64,000 nucleotides of DNA, taken from positions 62,001-126,000 of the forward strand of contig CAKQMV010000005.1 in assembly GCA_934255135.1 (NCBI GenBank), in the 5' to 3' direction. Origin of the DNA: an uncultured Clostridia bacterium (GTDB taxonomy: Bacteria > Bacillota > Clostridia > Peptostreptococcales > Anaerovoracaceae). Under the pieces are notes generated by a model that saw only the letters and a list, made by a program, of their open reading frames with translations, did not search any database and was not told the DNA's origin. Shown here piece by piece: positions 33,865-43,483 of this stretch. Numbering within the stretch: position 1 is the first letter of the stretch; every line of letters starts with the position of its first letter. Position numbers and translations under genes: made by a program.

Positions 33865-34365
33865 ATGTCAGTAGAAGCTAAACAGGCAAAGCAGCTCGTT
33901 ATCGATGAGATCAAGGAGAGAATCGAAGGAGCTGTATCTGTAGTAGTAGTAGACTACATTGGACTTACTGTAGAAGAGGCTGACGAGCTCAGAGCACAGC
34001 TCAGAGCTGAGAACGTTGGTTTCACAGTATATAAGAACTCACTCATTAAGAGAGCTATCGCTGGAACTGAGTTCGAGGGACTTGCTGATGGCGAGACTCT
34101 TAAGGGATCAACTGCACTTGCTTTCTGCACAGAGGATGCTACAGCATCAGCTAGAATCATCAAGAAGGCAATTGACAAGTACAACAAGATGTCATTCAAG
34201 GGTGGTATCGTTGAGGGTACTGTTTACGGCAAGGCTCAGATCGAGGAGTTCGCAAACATCCCATCAAGAGATGTACTTATCGCAAGATTCATGGGAAGCA
34301 TCCAGTCACCACTTACAAAGCTTGCTCTTACTCTCAAGGCAATCGCAGAGAAGGAAGAGGCTTAA
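33865..34365 (+). CDS. rplJ: 50S ribosomal protein L10
   Basis: A 166-residue protein with ERIEGAVSVVVVDYIGLTVE, LRAENVGFTVYKNSLIKRAI and KGGIVEGTVYG, followed by the C-terminal helix on which L7/L12 dimers assemble (SPLTKLALTLKAIAEK). AAAGGAG precedes the ATG. It is probably autoregulated through the leader just upstream. Confidence 0.97.
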   Translation: MSVEAKQAKQLVIDEIKERIEGAVSVVVVDYIGLTVEEADELRAQLRAENVGFTVYKNSLIKRAIAGTEFEGLADGETLKGSTALAFCTEDATASARIIKKAIDKYNKMSFKGGIVEGTVYGKAQIEEFANIPSRDVLIARFMGSIQSPLTKLALTLKAIAEKEEA

Positions 34366-34465
34366 TAAGTCGCTGCATCAAAGCAGCATAATTTATACAA
34401 ACAAAATGAAATTACGGACTGCATAGTCCAATCAGAATTAAAATCAGACAAAGGAGAAAACAACA

Positions 34466-34828
34466 ATGGATAAGACACAGATCATTGACGCTCTTAAAGA
34501 GATGAGCATTCTTGAGATTAACGAGCTTGTAAAGGCACTTGAGGAAGAGTTCGGAGTATCAGCAGTAGCAGTAGCAGCACCAGCAGCAGGTGGCGCAGCT
34601 CCAGCAGCTGAGGAGAAGACTGAGTTCAACGTAATCCTTAAGGAGGCTGGCGCTGAGAAGATTAAGGTTATCAAGGCTGTAAGAGAGGCTACAGGTCTTG
34701 GACTTAAGGAGGCTAAGGCAGTAGTTGACGGTGCTCCATCAGCAGTTAAGGAGAACGTTGACAAGGCTGAGGCAGAGGCTCTTAAGAAGTCACTTGAGGA
34801 AGTTGGAGCAGTTGTTGAGCTTCAGTAA
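34466..34828 (+). CDS. rplL: 50S ribosomal protein L7/L12
   Basis: A 120-residue protein: N-terminal dimerisation helix (ILEINELVKALEEEFGVSAV), Ala-rich hinge (AVAAPAAGGAAPAAEEKT) and C-terminal factor-binding domain (KIKVIKAVREATGLGLKEAK, VDGAPSAVKENV). It recruits EF-Tu and EF-G to the ribosome. AAAGGAG precedes the ATG. Confidence 0.97.
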   Translation: MDKTQIIDALKEMSILEINELVKALEEEFGVSAVAVAAPAAGGAAPAAEEKTEFNVILKEAGAEKIKVIKAVREATGLGLKEAKAVVDGAPSAVKENVDKAEAEALKKSLEEVGAVVELQ

Positions 34829-34875
34829 CTCAACCCGAGCAGTTTTAACCGCTTAAATTAAATTAATTACAAATT

Positions 34876-34938
34876 GGCTCCTGCGATATGGAGCCGAACC
34901 ATGCAATAAGAATTGAGCCCTGAGATATGGGCTCAATT
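34876..34938 (+). repeat. Twin hairpins with near-identical loops in the rplL-rpoB gap
   Basis: Hairpin 1: GGCTCC (34876-34881), loop TGCGATAT, GGAGCC (34890-34895). Hairpin 2: AATTGAGCCC (34911-34920), loop TGAGATAT, GGGCTCAATT (34929-34938). The stems differ but the octaloops differ by one base. Neither has a T-run. A 14-bp palindrome (TTTTTGGCCAAAAA, 34980-34993) lies downstream. The remaining gap to rpoB shows no gene. Confidence 0.7.
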
Positions 34939-35082
34939 CGTGCGTTATAAGGGTAGTGATTTTTGCCTTAAAATCGCATTTTTTGGCCAAAAATTGTATC
35001 TTTTTAAGAACATGTGCCGGTCAGTTGCACATTATAAATAACTGTCGAACGTTTTTTCTAAAGAAAACAAGGAGTATTAAAG

Positions 35083-38000
35083 ATGCCAAAACCAATTAAA
35101 GTTGGAAGGAAAGAACGTATGACTTATGCGAAGATCAATGAAGTATGCGAGATGCCTAACCTCATTGATATTCAGACAAAGTCATATCAGTGGTTCATCG
35201 ATGAAGGTCTAGGAGAGGTTCTTGAGGACATCTCACCTATCAGAGATACTACTAATACACTCAATCTTGAATTCGCAGACTATGAGTTTTCAGATACACC
35301 TAAGTACAATCAAGAGGAGTGCAAGGAGAGAGATGCTACTTACGCTACTTCACTGACTGTTAAGGTTCGTCTTATCAACAAGGAAACTGGCGAGATTAAG
35401 GAACAGAAGGTCTTCATGGGAGACTTTCCTAAGATGACTGAGCAGGGAACTTTCATCTACAACGGTGCTGAGAGAGCTATCGTTACACAGATGGTAAGAT
35501 CACCTGGACCTTATTTCGGAGTAGAGGTTGATAAGTCAAATCAGAAGCTGTTCAGTTCACAGATCATCCCTAACAGAGGAGCATGGCTTGAGTATGAAAC
35601 AGATTCTGCAGGAATCATCTATGTTAAGGTTGATAGAACAAGAAAACAGCCTATCACTTCATTCCTAAGAGCACTTGGACTCAGCTCAAATGAAGAAATC
35701 CTAGAGCTATTCGGTGAGGATGAGAGACTTCTTAAGACTCTTGAGAAGGATTCAACTAAGAACTCAGATGACGGACTTAGAGAACTCTACAGAAGACTTA
35801 GACCTGGAGATCCTCCAACAGTTGAGAATGCAAGAGCTATGCTCAACGCACTTCTCTTCGACGCAAGAAGATATGATCTTGCAAAGGTTGGAAGATATAA
35901 ATATAACAACAAGCTCGGTATTCACGACAGACTTGTACATGCTGTCCCTGCCGAGGATATCATAGATCCAAACACAGGAGAGGTACTTGCTGAGGCAGGT
36001 TCAACAATCTCAAGAAGCCTTGCTATGGAAATTGAGGATGCCGGTGTTGTATGTGCATACGTTCACGGTACAGGTGACTACTCAGATGTTGTTACTAAGG
36101 TAATCGGAAACAACTTCGTAGATCCAGCCAAGTACATTGACTTTGATCTGACACCATACAAGCTGTCAGAGAAGGTATTCTATCCTGTGCTCATGGAGAT
36201 TATTGAGGAAGCTGCTGGTGACGAGGATAAGATGAGAGTACTCATCGCTAACAGAAAGAATGAGCTTTCACCAAAGCACATCACTTTCGAGGATATCGTT
36301 GCTTCTGTCAGCTACACACTTAACCTCCCATACGGAATCGGAGAAATCGACGACATCGACCATCTCGGAAACAGAAGACTTAAGACTGTAGGAGAGCTTC
36401 TCCAGAACCAGTGCAGAGTAGGTTTTGTACGTATGGAGAGAGCAATCAGAGAGAGAATGACTGCAGACAACTCAACTCCACAGTCACTCATCAATATCAG
36501 ACCTGTAACAGCAGCAATCAAGGAGTTCTTCGGAAGTTCACAGCTGTCACAGTTCATGGATCAGAACAACCCGCTTTCAGAGCTTACTCATAAGAGAAGA
36601 CTTTCAGCTCTTGGACCTGGCGGTCTTTCAAGAGAGAGAGCAGGATTCGAGGTTCGAGACGTACACTACACTCACTACGGTAGAATGTGTCCTATCGAGA
36701 CTCCTGAAGGACCTAACATCGGTCTTATCGGATCTCTTACAACTTACGGAATTATTAACGATTATGGATTCATTGAGACTCCATACAGAAAGGTTGATAA
36801 GGAGACTGGCGTTGTAACAACTGAGGTTGAATATCTCTCAGCTAATTCTGAGGAGAGAGCTATCGTTGCTCAGGCTAATGAGCCTCTTGATGAGCAGGGA
36901 AGATTTGTTAACAACAAGGTTGCTGTAAGAGGCATCAAGGGTGAAATCACTCTTGTAAACAAGTCAGAAGTTGACTACATGGACGTTTCACCAAAGCAGG
37001 TAGTATCTGTTGCAACTGCTATGATTCCGTTCCTCGAGAACGACGACGCCAACAGAGCGCTGATGGGATCTAACATGCAGAGACAGGCAGTACCACTACT
37101 TGTAACTCAGGCTCCATATGTTGGAACAGGTATCGAGTACAAGGCTGCATGTGATTCAGGAGCTGTAGTTCTATGTAAGAATGCAGGAACTGTAGTTTTC
37201 GTAGATGCAGACAAGGTAAAGATCGAGAGAGACGACAATGGAGAGATCGATACATACAAGATGCTCAAGTTCAAGCGTTCTAACCAGGGAACTTGCATCA
37301 ACCAGAGACCTATCGTTAACTTTGGTGAGCACATTGAGGTCGGCGAGGTAGTTGCTGACGGTCCTTCAACAAACCTTGGAGAGATTTCCCTTGGTAAGAA
37401 TCTTCTTATCGGATTCATGACCTGGGAAGGATATAACTACGAGGACGCTATCATCCTTAATGAGAGACTTCTCATGGACGATGTACTTACTTCACTTCAC
37501 ATCGAGAAGCATGAGTGCGAGGCTAGAGATACTAAGCTCGGACCAGAGGAAATCACAAGAGATATTCCTAACATTGGTGAGAATGCACTTAAGGATCTTG
37601 ATGAGGAGGGTATCATAAGAATCGGTGCTGAGGTAAAGTCAACTGACATTCTTGTAGGTAAGCTCACTCCTAAGAGTGAGACTGATCTTACACCTGAGGC
37701 TAGAATGCTTAGAGCAATCTTCGGCGAGAAATCAAAGGAAGTAAGAGATTCATCACTCAGACTCCCACACGGAGAAGAGGGAATCGTAATTGACGTAAGA
37801 GTTTTTGACAGAACAAACAGCTCAGAACTTCAGCCTGGCGTTAATAAGATTGTTCGTGTATATGTTGCGAATAAGAGAAAGATTAACGTTGGAGATAAGA
37901 TGGCCGGACGTCACGGTAACAAGGGTGTAATTTCAAGAATTCTTCCTGAAGAGGATATGCCATTCAAGGAGGATGGTGAGCCACTCCAGGTAATGCTTAA

Positions 38001-38865
38001 CCCTCTGGGTGTACCTTCCCGAATGAACGTAGGACAGGTACTTGAGGTTCACCTTGGACTTGCTGCTAAGACTAAAGGCTGGTATATTTCAACTCCAGTA
38101 TTTGATGGAGCAAGCGAGAAGGACGTAGTAGATCTTCTTGAAGAGTGTGGATACTCAAGAACAGGTAAGCTTCACCTGAGAGACGGTAGAACAGGAGAGT
38201 ACTTCGACAACCCTGTAACTGTTGGATACATGTACATGCTCAAGCTCCACCACCTTGTAGACGATAAGATTCACGCTAGATCAATCGGACCATATTCACT
38301 TGTAACTCAGCAGCCTCTCGGAGGTAAGGCTCAGTTCGGTGGACAGAGATTCGGAGAGATGGAGGTATGGGCACTTGAGGCTTATGGTGCTGCACATACT
38401 CTTCAAGAGATTCTCACATTCAAGTCTGATGATATTATCGGAAGAACTAAGACTTACGAGGCAATCATTAACGGTCAGAATATCCCTGAGCCAGGAATTC
38501 CTGAGTCATTCAAGGTACTCATCAAGGAGCTTCAGGCACTCTCACTCGACATTAAGACAATGTCAGGAGATAACCAGGAAATCAAGATTAAGGAGACATC
38601 AGAGTACGATGGAGCTCTTACTTTTGACCGTCTAATTAACGAGACAGACCGTAAGGCTGAGCACGAGAGAGAAAGAATGAATGCTGAGGCAATGGCTAAG
38701 TCAAAGAAAGAAAATGACGATGACATTATGTCAGGATTCAGCGCGCTTCTTGGAGCTATCGGCGCAGCAGACGACGAGCCGGCAGATGTTGCAGATATGA
38801 CTGATCTTGCAAGCTATGAAGAGCTCGTTGAAGAAGAGACAAACGCAAATTTTGACGAAGAGTAA
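35083..38865 (+). CDS. rpoB: DNA-directed RNA polymerase subunit beta
   Basis: A 1260-residue subunit. The rifampicin-pocket region starts near residue 484 (GSSQLSQFMDQNNPLSELTH, then KRRLSALGPGG) and has the usual drug-sensitive residues at the Ser, Asp, His and Ser positions. GRMCPIETPEGPNIGLIGSL, the flap, MAGRHGNKGVISRILPEEDM and GGKAQFGGQRFGEMEVWALE follow. The C-terminal ~60 residues are acidic. AAGGAG precedes the ATG. rpoC follows after 20 bases. Confidence 0.98.
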   Translation: MPKPIKVGRKERMTYAKINEVCEMPNLIDIQTKSYQWFIDEGLGEVLEDISPIRDTTNTLNLEFADYEFSDTPKYNQEECKERDATYATSLTVKVRLINKETGEIKEQKVFMGDFPKMTEQGTFIYNGAERAIVTQMVRSPGPYFGVEVDKSNQKLFSSQIIPNRGAWLEYETDSAGIIYVKVDRTRKQPITSFLRALGLSSNEEILELFGEDERLLKTLEKDSTKNSDDGLRELYRRLRPGDPPTVENARAMLNALLFDARRYDLAKVGRYKYNNKLGIHDRLVHAVPAEDIIDPNTGEVLAEAGSTISRSLAMEIEDAGVVCAYVHGTGDYSDVVTKVIGNNFVDPAKYIDFDLTPYKLSEKVFYPVLMEIIEEAAGDEDKMRVLIANRKNELSPKHITFEDIVASVSYTLNLPYGIGEIDDIDHLGNRRLKTVGELLQNQCRVGFVRMERAIRERMTADNSTPQSLINIRPVTAAIKEFFGSSQLSQFMDQNNPLSELTHKRRLSALGPGGLSRERAGFEVRDVHYTHYGRMCPIETPEGPNIGLIGSLTTYGIINDYGFIETPYRKVDKETGVVTTEVEYLSANSEERAIVAQANEPLDEQGRFVNNKVAVRGIKGEITLVNKSEVDYMDVSPKQVVSVATAMIPFLENDDANRALMGSNMQRQAVPLLVTQAPYVGTGIEYKAACDSGAVVLCKNAGTVVFVDADKVKIERDDNGEIDTYKMLKFKRSNQGTCINQRPIVNFGEHIEVGEVVADGPSTNLGEISLGKNLLIGFMTWEGYNYEDAIILNERLLMDDVLTSLHIEKHECEARDTKLGPEEITRDIPNIGENALKDLDEEGIIRIGAEVKSTDILVGKLTPKSETDLTPEARMLRAIFGEKSKEVRDSSLRLPHGEEGIVIDVRVFDRTNSSELQPGVNKIVRVYVANKRKINVGDKMAGRHGNKGVISRILPEEDMPFKEDGEPLQVMLNPLGVPSRMNVGQVLEVHLGLAAKTKGWYISTPVFDGASEKDVVDLLEECGYSRTGKLHLRDGRTGEYFDNPVTVGYMYMLKLHHLVDDKIHARSIGPYSLVTQQPLGGKAQFGGQRFGEMEVWALEAYGAAHTLQEILTFKSDDIIGRTKTYEAIINGQNIPEPGIPESFKVLIKELQALSLDIKTMSGDNQEIKIKETSEYDGALTFDRLINETDRKAEHERERMNAEAMAKSKKENDDDIMSGFSALLGAIGAADDEPADVADMTDLASYEELVEEETNANFDEE

Positions 38866-38885
38866 TCTGAAGGGAGGAAGAATAT

Positions 38886-41800
38886 ATGAATATAGATAAC
38901 AATGCAGATCTTAGAAACATTGAGTCCCTACAGATTAAGCTAGCTTCAACAGAGGAGATGCTTAGCTGGTCACATGGTGAGGTAACAAAGCCTGAGACTA
39001 TCAACTACAGATCCCTGAAGCCAGAGTATGACGGACTCTTCTGCGAGAGAATATTCGGACCTACTAAGGACTGGGTATGTGGCTGCGGAAAGTATAACAA
39101 GATTAGATATAAGGGCCTCACTTGTCCGTACTGCGGAGTTGAGGTTACTAAGTCAAAGGTAAGAAGAGAGAGAATGGGACACATCAAGCTTGTTGCGCCT
39201 GTGTCACATATCTGGTACTTCAAGGGAATTCCTTCAAGAATCGGACTTGTTCTCGATCTTACACCAAAGGAACTCGACAAGGTTCTTTATTTCGCTTCAT
39301 ACATTGTAACTGATCCTGGTGAGACGCCATTTGCTTACAAGCAGATCATCGAGGAGGATGAGTACAATGAGGCAAGAGAAATCTATGGAAAGTCATTCGA
39401 AGCTATGATGGGTGCTGAGGCAATCAGAAAGCTTCTTGCTGACATTGATGTAGAGACACTTGCTGAGGAGCTTAGAGAGCAGCTTGAGGATGCATCAGGA
39501 CAGAAGAGAATCAAGCTCGTTAAGAGACTAGAGGTAATCGAGGCATTCAAGCAGTCAGGCAACAGACCTGAGTGGATGATTCTTGAGGTTCTTCCTGTAA
39601 TTCCACCTGATCTGAGACCAATGGTTCAGCTCGATGGAGGAAGATTTGCAACTTCAGACCTTAATGATCTTTATAGAAGAGTAATCAACAGAAACAACAG
39701 ACTTAGCAAGCTGTTCGATCTCGGTGCACCTGATATAATTATCAGAAATGAGAAGAGAATGCTTCAGGAGTCAGTTGATGCACTTATCGATAATGGTAGA
39801 AGAGGAAGACCTGTTACAGGAGCAGCAGGAAGAAAGCTTAAGTCACTTTCAGACATGCTCAAGGGTAAGCAGGGTAGATTCCGTCAGAACCTGCTCGGTA
39901 AGAGAGTTGACTTCTCAGGAAGATCTGTAATCGTAGTAGGACCTGATCTTAAGATGTACCAGTGTGGACTTCCTAAGACAATGGCGCTTGAGCTTTTCAA
40001 GCCATTCATCATGAAGGAGCTTGTTGAGAGAGATTACGCATACAACACTAAGAAAGCAAGAACAATGGTTGAGAAGGGAGAACCTGAGGTTTGGGATGTT
40101 CTCGACTATGTAATTAAGGACCATCCAGTTCTGCTGAACCGTGCGCCGACACTTCACAGACTTGGTATTCAGGCGTTTGAGCCAGTGCTTGTAGAGGGTA
40201 AGGCTATCAGACTTCACCCACTTGTATGTACAGCGTTCAATGCAGACTTCGACGGAGACCAGATGGCGGTACACGTACCTCTATCAGTAGAGGCACAGGC
40301 AGAGGCAAGATTCCTCATGCTTTCAGTTAACAATATCCTTGCTCCTAAGGATGGATCACCTATCACTGTACCATCACAGGATATGATCCTTGGATGCTAC
40401 TACCTGACACACCCTGGTACTGAGGATAGAAGCCAGGATGCTGATAAGGGTGATGGCAAGTGCTTTGCTGATATGGATGAGCTGATGATGGCTTACCAGG
40501 CAAAGGTTGTTGGAATCCACGCAAGAGTTAAGGTAAGAGTTAAGCTTAACGAGGATGATCCAGGACAGCTTGTTGAGTCAACTGTAGGTAGATTTATCTT
40601 TAACGAGGGTCTTCCACAGGATATCGGATTTGTTGACAGAAGTGTTGATCAATACTCACTTGAGGTTGACTTCCTATGTGACAAGAAGGCACTCGGAAGA
40701 ATTATCGACAAGTGCTTTAAGACACACGGTAATACAAGAACTGTTCTTATGCTTGACTACATCAAGAACATCGGATATCACTACTCAACAATTTCTGCAA
40801 CAACAATCAGTATTTCCGACATGGAGATTCCTGAGGAGAAGGCTGGAATCGTTGCAGCAGCTGAGAAGGAAGTTGATAAGTTTGAGAATGCTTACAGACG
40901 TGGTCTGATGAGCAACCAGGAGAGATATAAGGCTGTAATCAAGACCTGGGCAGAGGCTACAGAGGATGTTGCCAACGCACTTATGAAGGGCCTTGGTTCA
41001 CTCAATAACCTCTATGTAATGGCACACTCAGGAGCCAGAGGTAATAAGAGACAGATTTCACAGGTCGGAGGTATGAGAGGACTGATGGGTACAGCTACAG
41101 GACACACTGTAGAAATTCCTATCAAGGCTAACTTCCGTGAGGGTCTATCAATTCTGGAGTACTTCATTTCATCAAACGGTGCCCGTAAGGGACTTGCCGA
41201 TACAGCGCTTAGAACTGCCGACTCAGGATATCTTACAAGAAGACTTGTTGATATATCACACAGCGTTATCGTTAATGACTTCGACTGCGGAACTACTGAT
41301 GGTATTGAGGTTGAGGCATTTGTTGAGGGTAAGGCTGAAATCGAGAAGCTATGGCAGAGAATCACAGGTAGATTTGCTGCTGCTGATGTTATCGATCCTG
41401 AGACAGGAGCTGTTGTTTGTGAGGCTAACCAGTTCATCGATGATGATCTTGCTCAGAAGATTGAGAACCTCGGAATCAAGACAGTGAAGATCAGATCAGT
41501 AATGACCTGTGAGTCAAGAAAAGGTATCTGTGCTAAGTGTTATGGTAAGAACCTTGCAACAGGCAAGATGGTACTCCCTGGTGAGGCTGTTGGTATTATC
41601 GCCGCACAGTCAATCGGAGAGCCGGGTACTCAGCTTACAATGAGAACATTCCATACAGGTGGTGTAGCGGGTAACGATATCACACAGGGTCTTCCAAGAG
41701 TAGAGGAAATCTTCGAGGCTCGTAAGCCTAAGGGTCTTGCTGAGATCTGCAGAGGAGATGGTACTGTAATCGAGATCAACCCAAGAGATGACCACAAGAC

Positions 41801-42596
41801 TGATGTTATCGTAAGAGAGGCTGATGGAGACAGAGAGTATGTAATTCCTTACGGAGCTGCACTCAACGTATCTGTTGGTGATGAGGTTAAGGCTGGTGGA
41901 CAGATTACAAGAGGTCCACTTGATCCTCATGACATCATGGAGATTCTCGGTGTACAGGGCGTATACGAGTACGTTCTTAAGGAAGTACAGAGAGTATATA
42001 AGACACAGGGTGTAGATATCTCAGATAAGCATATTGAGGTTATTGCAAGCCAGATGCTTTCTAAGTACAAGATTGATTCTGCTGGAGATACAGATCTTCT
42101 CCCAGGCGGTCAGTACTCAAGATTCGAGCTTCAGGATGCAAACAAGGAGGCTGCACTCAAGGGTGGAGAGCCTGCAACTGCAACAAGACAGCTTCTTGGT
42201 ATCACTAAGGCTGCTCTTGCAACTAGCAGCTTCCTGTCAGCAGCATCATTCCAGGAGACTACAAGAGTTCTTACTGACGCTTCAATTAAGGGTAAGGTTG
42301 ATAAGCTTGAGGGTCTCAAGGAGAATGTTATGATCGGTAAGCTCATCCCTGCAGGTACAGGAATGAAACAGTACAAGGAAATCTCTGTCGATTACGGTGA
42401 ATACACTGAAATGATGGAAGCTCACTCAGCTCCTATTGAAGAGGAAAATTTCGTTTATGATACAGCGGCCGTTCAGGAGCCAGCTGCACCAAGCGAGGTA
42501 ATCCTCGAGGGAGAGGAAGAGAGCGTTTCTGTTGAGATGCCTACTGAGGCAAACGAAACAACTGAGTCAACTGAAGAGGTTGTAATCGTAGAATAA
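38886..42596 (+). CDS. rpoC: DNA-directed RNA polymerase subunit beta'
   Basis: A 1236-residue subunit. The N-terminal zinc finger CGCGKYNKIRYKGLTCPYCG lies near residue 63, RFRQNLLGKRVDFSGRSVIV near 330, and the catalytic NADFDGDQMAVH, whose three Asp hold Mg2+, near 450. Bridge helix/trigger loop elements include GARGNKRQISQVGGMRGLM and GEPGTQLTMRTFHTGG; a second Cys cluster (CESRKGICAKCYG) lies near residue 875. The tail after about residue 1175 is acidic. An intrinsic terminator follows at 42628. Confidence 0.98.
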   Translation: MNIDNNADLRNIESLQIKLASTEEMLSWSHGEVTKPETINYRSLKPEYDGLFCERIFGPTKDWVCGCGKYNKIRYKGLTCPYCGVEVTKSKVRRERMGHIKLVAPVSHIWYFKGIPSRIGLVLDLTPKELDKVLYFASYIVTDPGETPFAYKQIIEEDEYNEAREIYGKSFEAMMGAEAIRKLLADIDVETLAEELREQLEDASGQKRIKLVKRLEVIEAFKQSGNRPEWMILEVLPVIPPDLRPMVQLDGGRFATSDLNDLYRRVINRNNRLSKLFDLGAPDIIIRNEKRMLQESVDALIDNGRRGRPVTGAAGRKLKSLSDMLKGKQGRFRQNLLGKRVDFSGRSVIVVGPDLKMYQCGLPKTMALELFKPFIMKELVERDYAYNTKKARTMVEKGEPEVWDVLDYVIKDHPVLLNRAPTLHRLGIQAFEPVLVEGKAIRLHPLVCTAFNADFDGDQMAVHVPLSVEAQAEARFLMLSVNNILAPKDGSPITVPSQDMILGCYYLTHPGTEDRSQDADKGDGKCFADMDELMMAYQAKVVGIHARVKVRVKLNEDDPGQLVESTVGRFIFNEGLPQDIGFVDRSVDQYSLEVDFLCDKKALGRIIDKCFKTHGNTRTVLMLDYIKNIGYHYSTISATTISISDMEIPEEKAGIVAAAEKEVDKFENAYRRGLMSNQERYKAVIKTWAEATEDVANALMKGLGSLNNLYVMAHSGARGNKRQISQVGGMRGLMGTATGHTVEIPIKANFREGLSILEYFISSNGARKGLADTALRTADSGYLTRRLVDISHSVIVNDFDCGTTDGIEVEAFVEGKAEIEKLWQRITGRFAAADVIDPETGAVVCEANQFIDDDLAQKIENLGIKTVKIRSVMTCESRKGICAKCYGKNLATGKMVLPGEAVGIIAAQSIGEPGTQLTMRTFHTGGVAGNDITQGLPRVEEIFEARKPKGLAEICRGDGTVIEINPRDDHKTDVIVREADGDREYVIPYGAALNVSVGDEVKAGGQITRGPLDPHDIMEILGVQGVYEYVLKEVQRVYKTQGVDISDKHIEVIASQMLSKYKIDSAGDTDLLPGGQYSRFELQDANKEAALKGGEPATATRQLLGITKAALATSSFLSAASFQETTRVLTDASIKGKVDKLEGLKENVMIGKLIPAGTGMKQYKEISVDYGEYTEMMEAHSAPIEEENFVYDTAAVQEPAAPSEVILEGEEESVSVEMPTEANETTESTEEVVIVE

Positions 42597-42627
42597 TAAC
42601 GTGTCCTGCTAATTAGCAGACATAAGA

Positions 42628-42666
42628 TATGAGTCCGGCCATGTGCCGGACTCATAGTAGTTTTTT
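42628..42666 (+). terminator. Strong intrinsic terminator after rpoC
   Basis: Perfect 12-bp stem TATGAGTCCGGC / GCCGGACTCATA, 5-base loop, then GTAGTTTTTT. It separates the rpoBC and str operons. Confidence 0.88.
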
Positions 42667-42735
42667 GGGCTCAGCACAAATCGATGATAATCATGCAATT
42701 ATGCTAAGAATAAACAATATTACAGTACAAATTGA

Positions 42736-42764
42736 TTGACAAAATTCCAATGCAAATGTATACT
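42736..42764 (+). promoter_or_regulatory. Sigma-A promoter of the str operon (rpsL-rpsG-fusA-tuf)
   Basis: Consensus TTGACA (42736-42741), 17-bp spacer, TATACT (42759-42764). The leader then holds an imperfect hairpin (AAAATGCGCAGAT 42777-42789 with ATCTGCTTATTTT 42803-42815), whose T-rich right arm could act as a weak attenuator before rpsL. Confidence 0.8.
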
Positions 42765-42847
42765 GATTAAGTTAGGAAAATGCGCAGATTTTAAATTCAT
42801 GGATCTGCTTATTTTCCTTGAGAAATATTTGAGGAAAGGAGAATATA

Positions 42848-43264
42848 ATGCCTACTATTAACCAATTAGTTCGTCAGGGAAGAACAAGCGCAGTTAAGAA
42901 GTCAACTGCACCTGCACTCGGTAAGAACATGAACACTCTTAAGAAGACTCTTACTGATGTTAACTCTCCACAGAAGAGAGGAGTTTGCGTAGCAGTTAAG
43001 ACTGTAACACCTAAGAAGCCTAACTCAGCCCTGAGAAAGGTAGCAAGAGTACGTCTTACTAACGGAATGGAAGTAACTGCTTACATCCCAGGTGTTGGAC
43101 ACAACCTTCAGGAGCACTCAGTTGTTCTTGTAAGAGGAGGAAGAGTTAAGGACCTCCCTGGTGTAAGATACCACATCGTTAGAGGTACACTCGATGCAGC
43201 TGGTGTAGCTAACAGAGCTCAGAGCCGTTCTAAGTACGGTGCAAAGAAGCCTAAGAAGAAGTAG
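42848..43264 (+). CDS. rpsL: 30S ribosomal protein S12
   Basis: A 138-residue decoding-centre protein: MPTINQLVRQGRTSAVKKST, then VTPKKPNSALRKVARVRLTN (with the Lys linked to streptomycin sensitivity) and RGGRVKDLPGVRYHIVRGTL. These are wild-type at the usual resistance positions. GAAAGGAG precedes the ATG. rpsG follows after an unusually long structured gap. Confidence 0.98.
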   Translation: MPTINQLVRQGRTSAVKKSTAPALGKNMNTLKKTLTDVNSPQKRGVCVAVKTVTPKKPNSALRKVARVRLTNGMEVTAYIPGVGHNLQEHSVVLVRGGRVKDLPGVRYHIVRGTLDAAGVANRAQSRSKYGAKKPKKK

Positions 43265-43483
43265 TTTTTCTTAAGCTTCCGCGTGCGATAAGCACGGAAG
43301 AATTAGCAAATGACGTTCGTCACAATTCGGTGGCGAATAATAATCGGTTAAGGCATCTCTTTTAGATAAATGAAAGGGGCGCCACGGGGACCGGAACGGG
43401 AGTAAGACAGAACTTTTGGGCTGTCCGAAGAAATTCACGTTTCGAGCCAACGAGTACCGACTGAAATTAAGGAGGGAAGAGAA
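43265..43483 (+). promoter_or_regulatory. Structured rpsL-rpsG intergenic RNA (possible S7 regulatory site)
   Basis: 219 bases without an ORF but with consecutive stems: CTTCCGCGTGC / GCACGGAAG (one bulged base), TGAC / GTCA, ATTCG / CGAAT with tetraloop GTGG, and GACAG / CTGTC. In E. coli the rpsL-rpsG gap holds the S7 autoregulation site; a similar role here is inference, and the folds differ. Confidence 0.45.
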
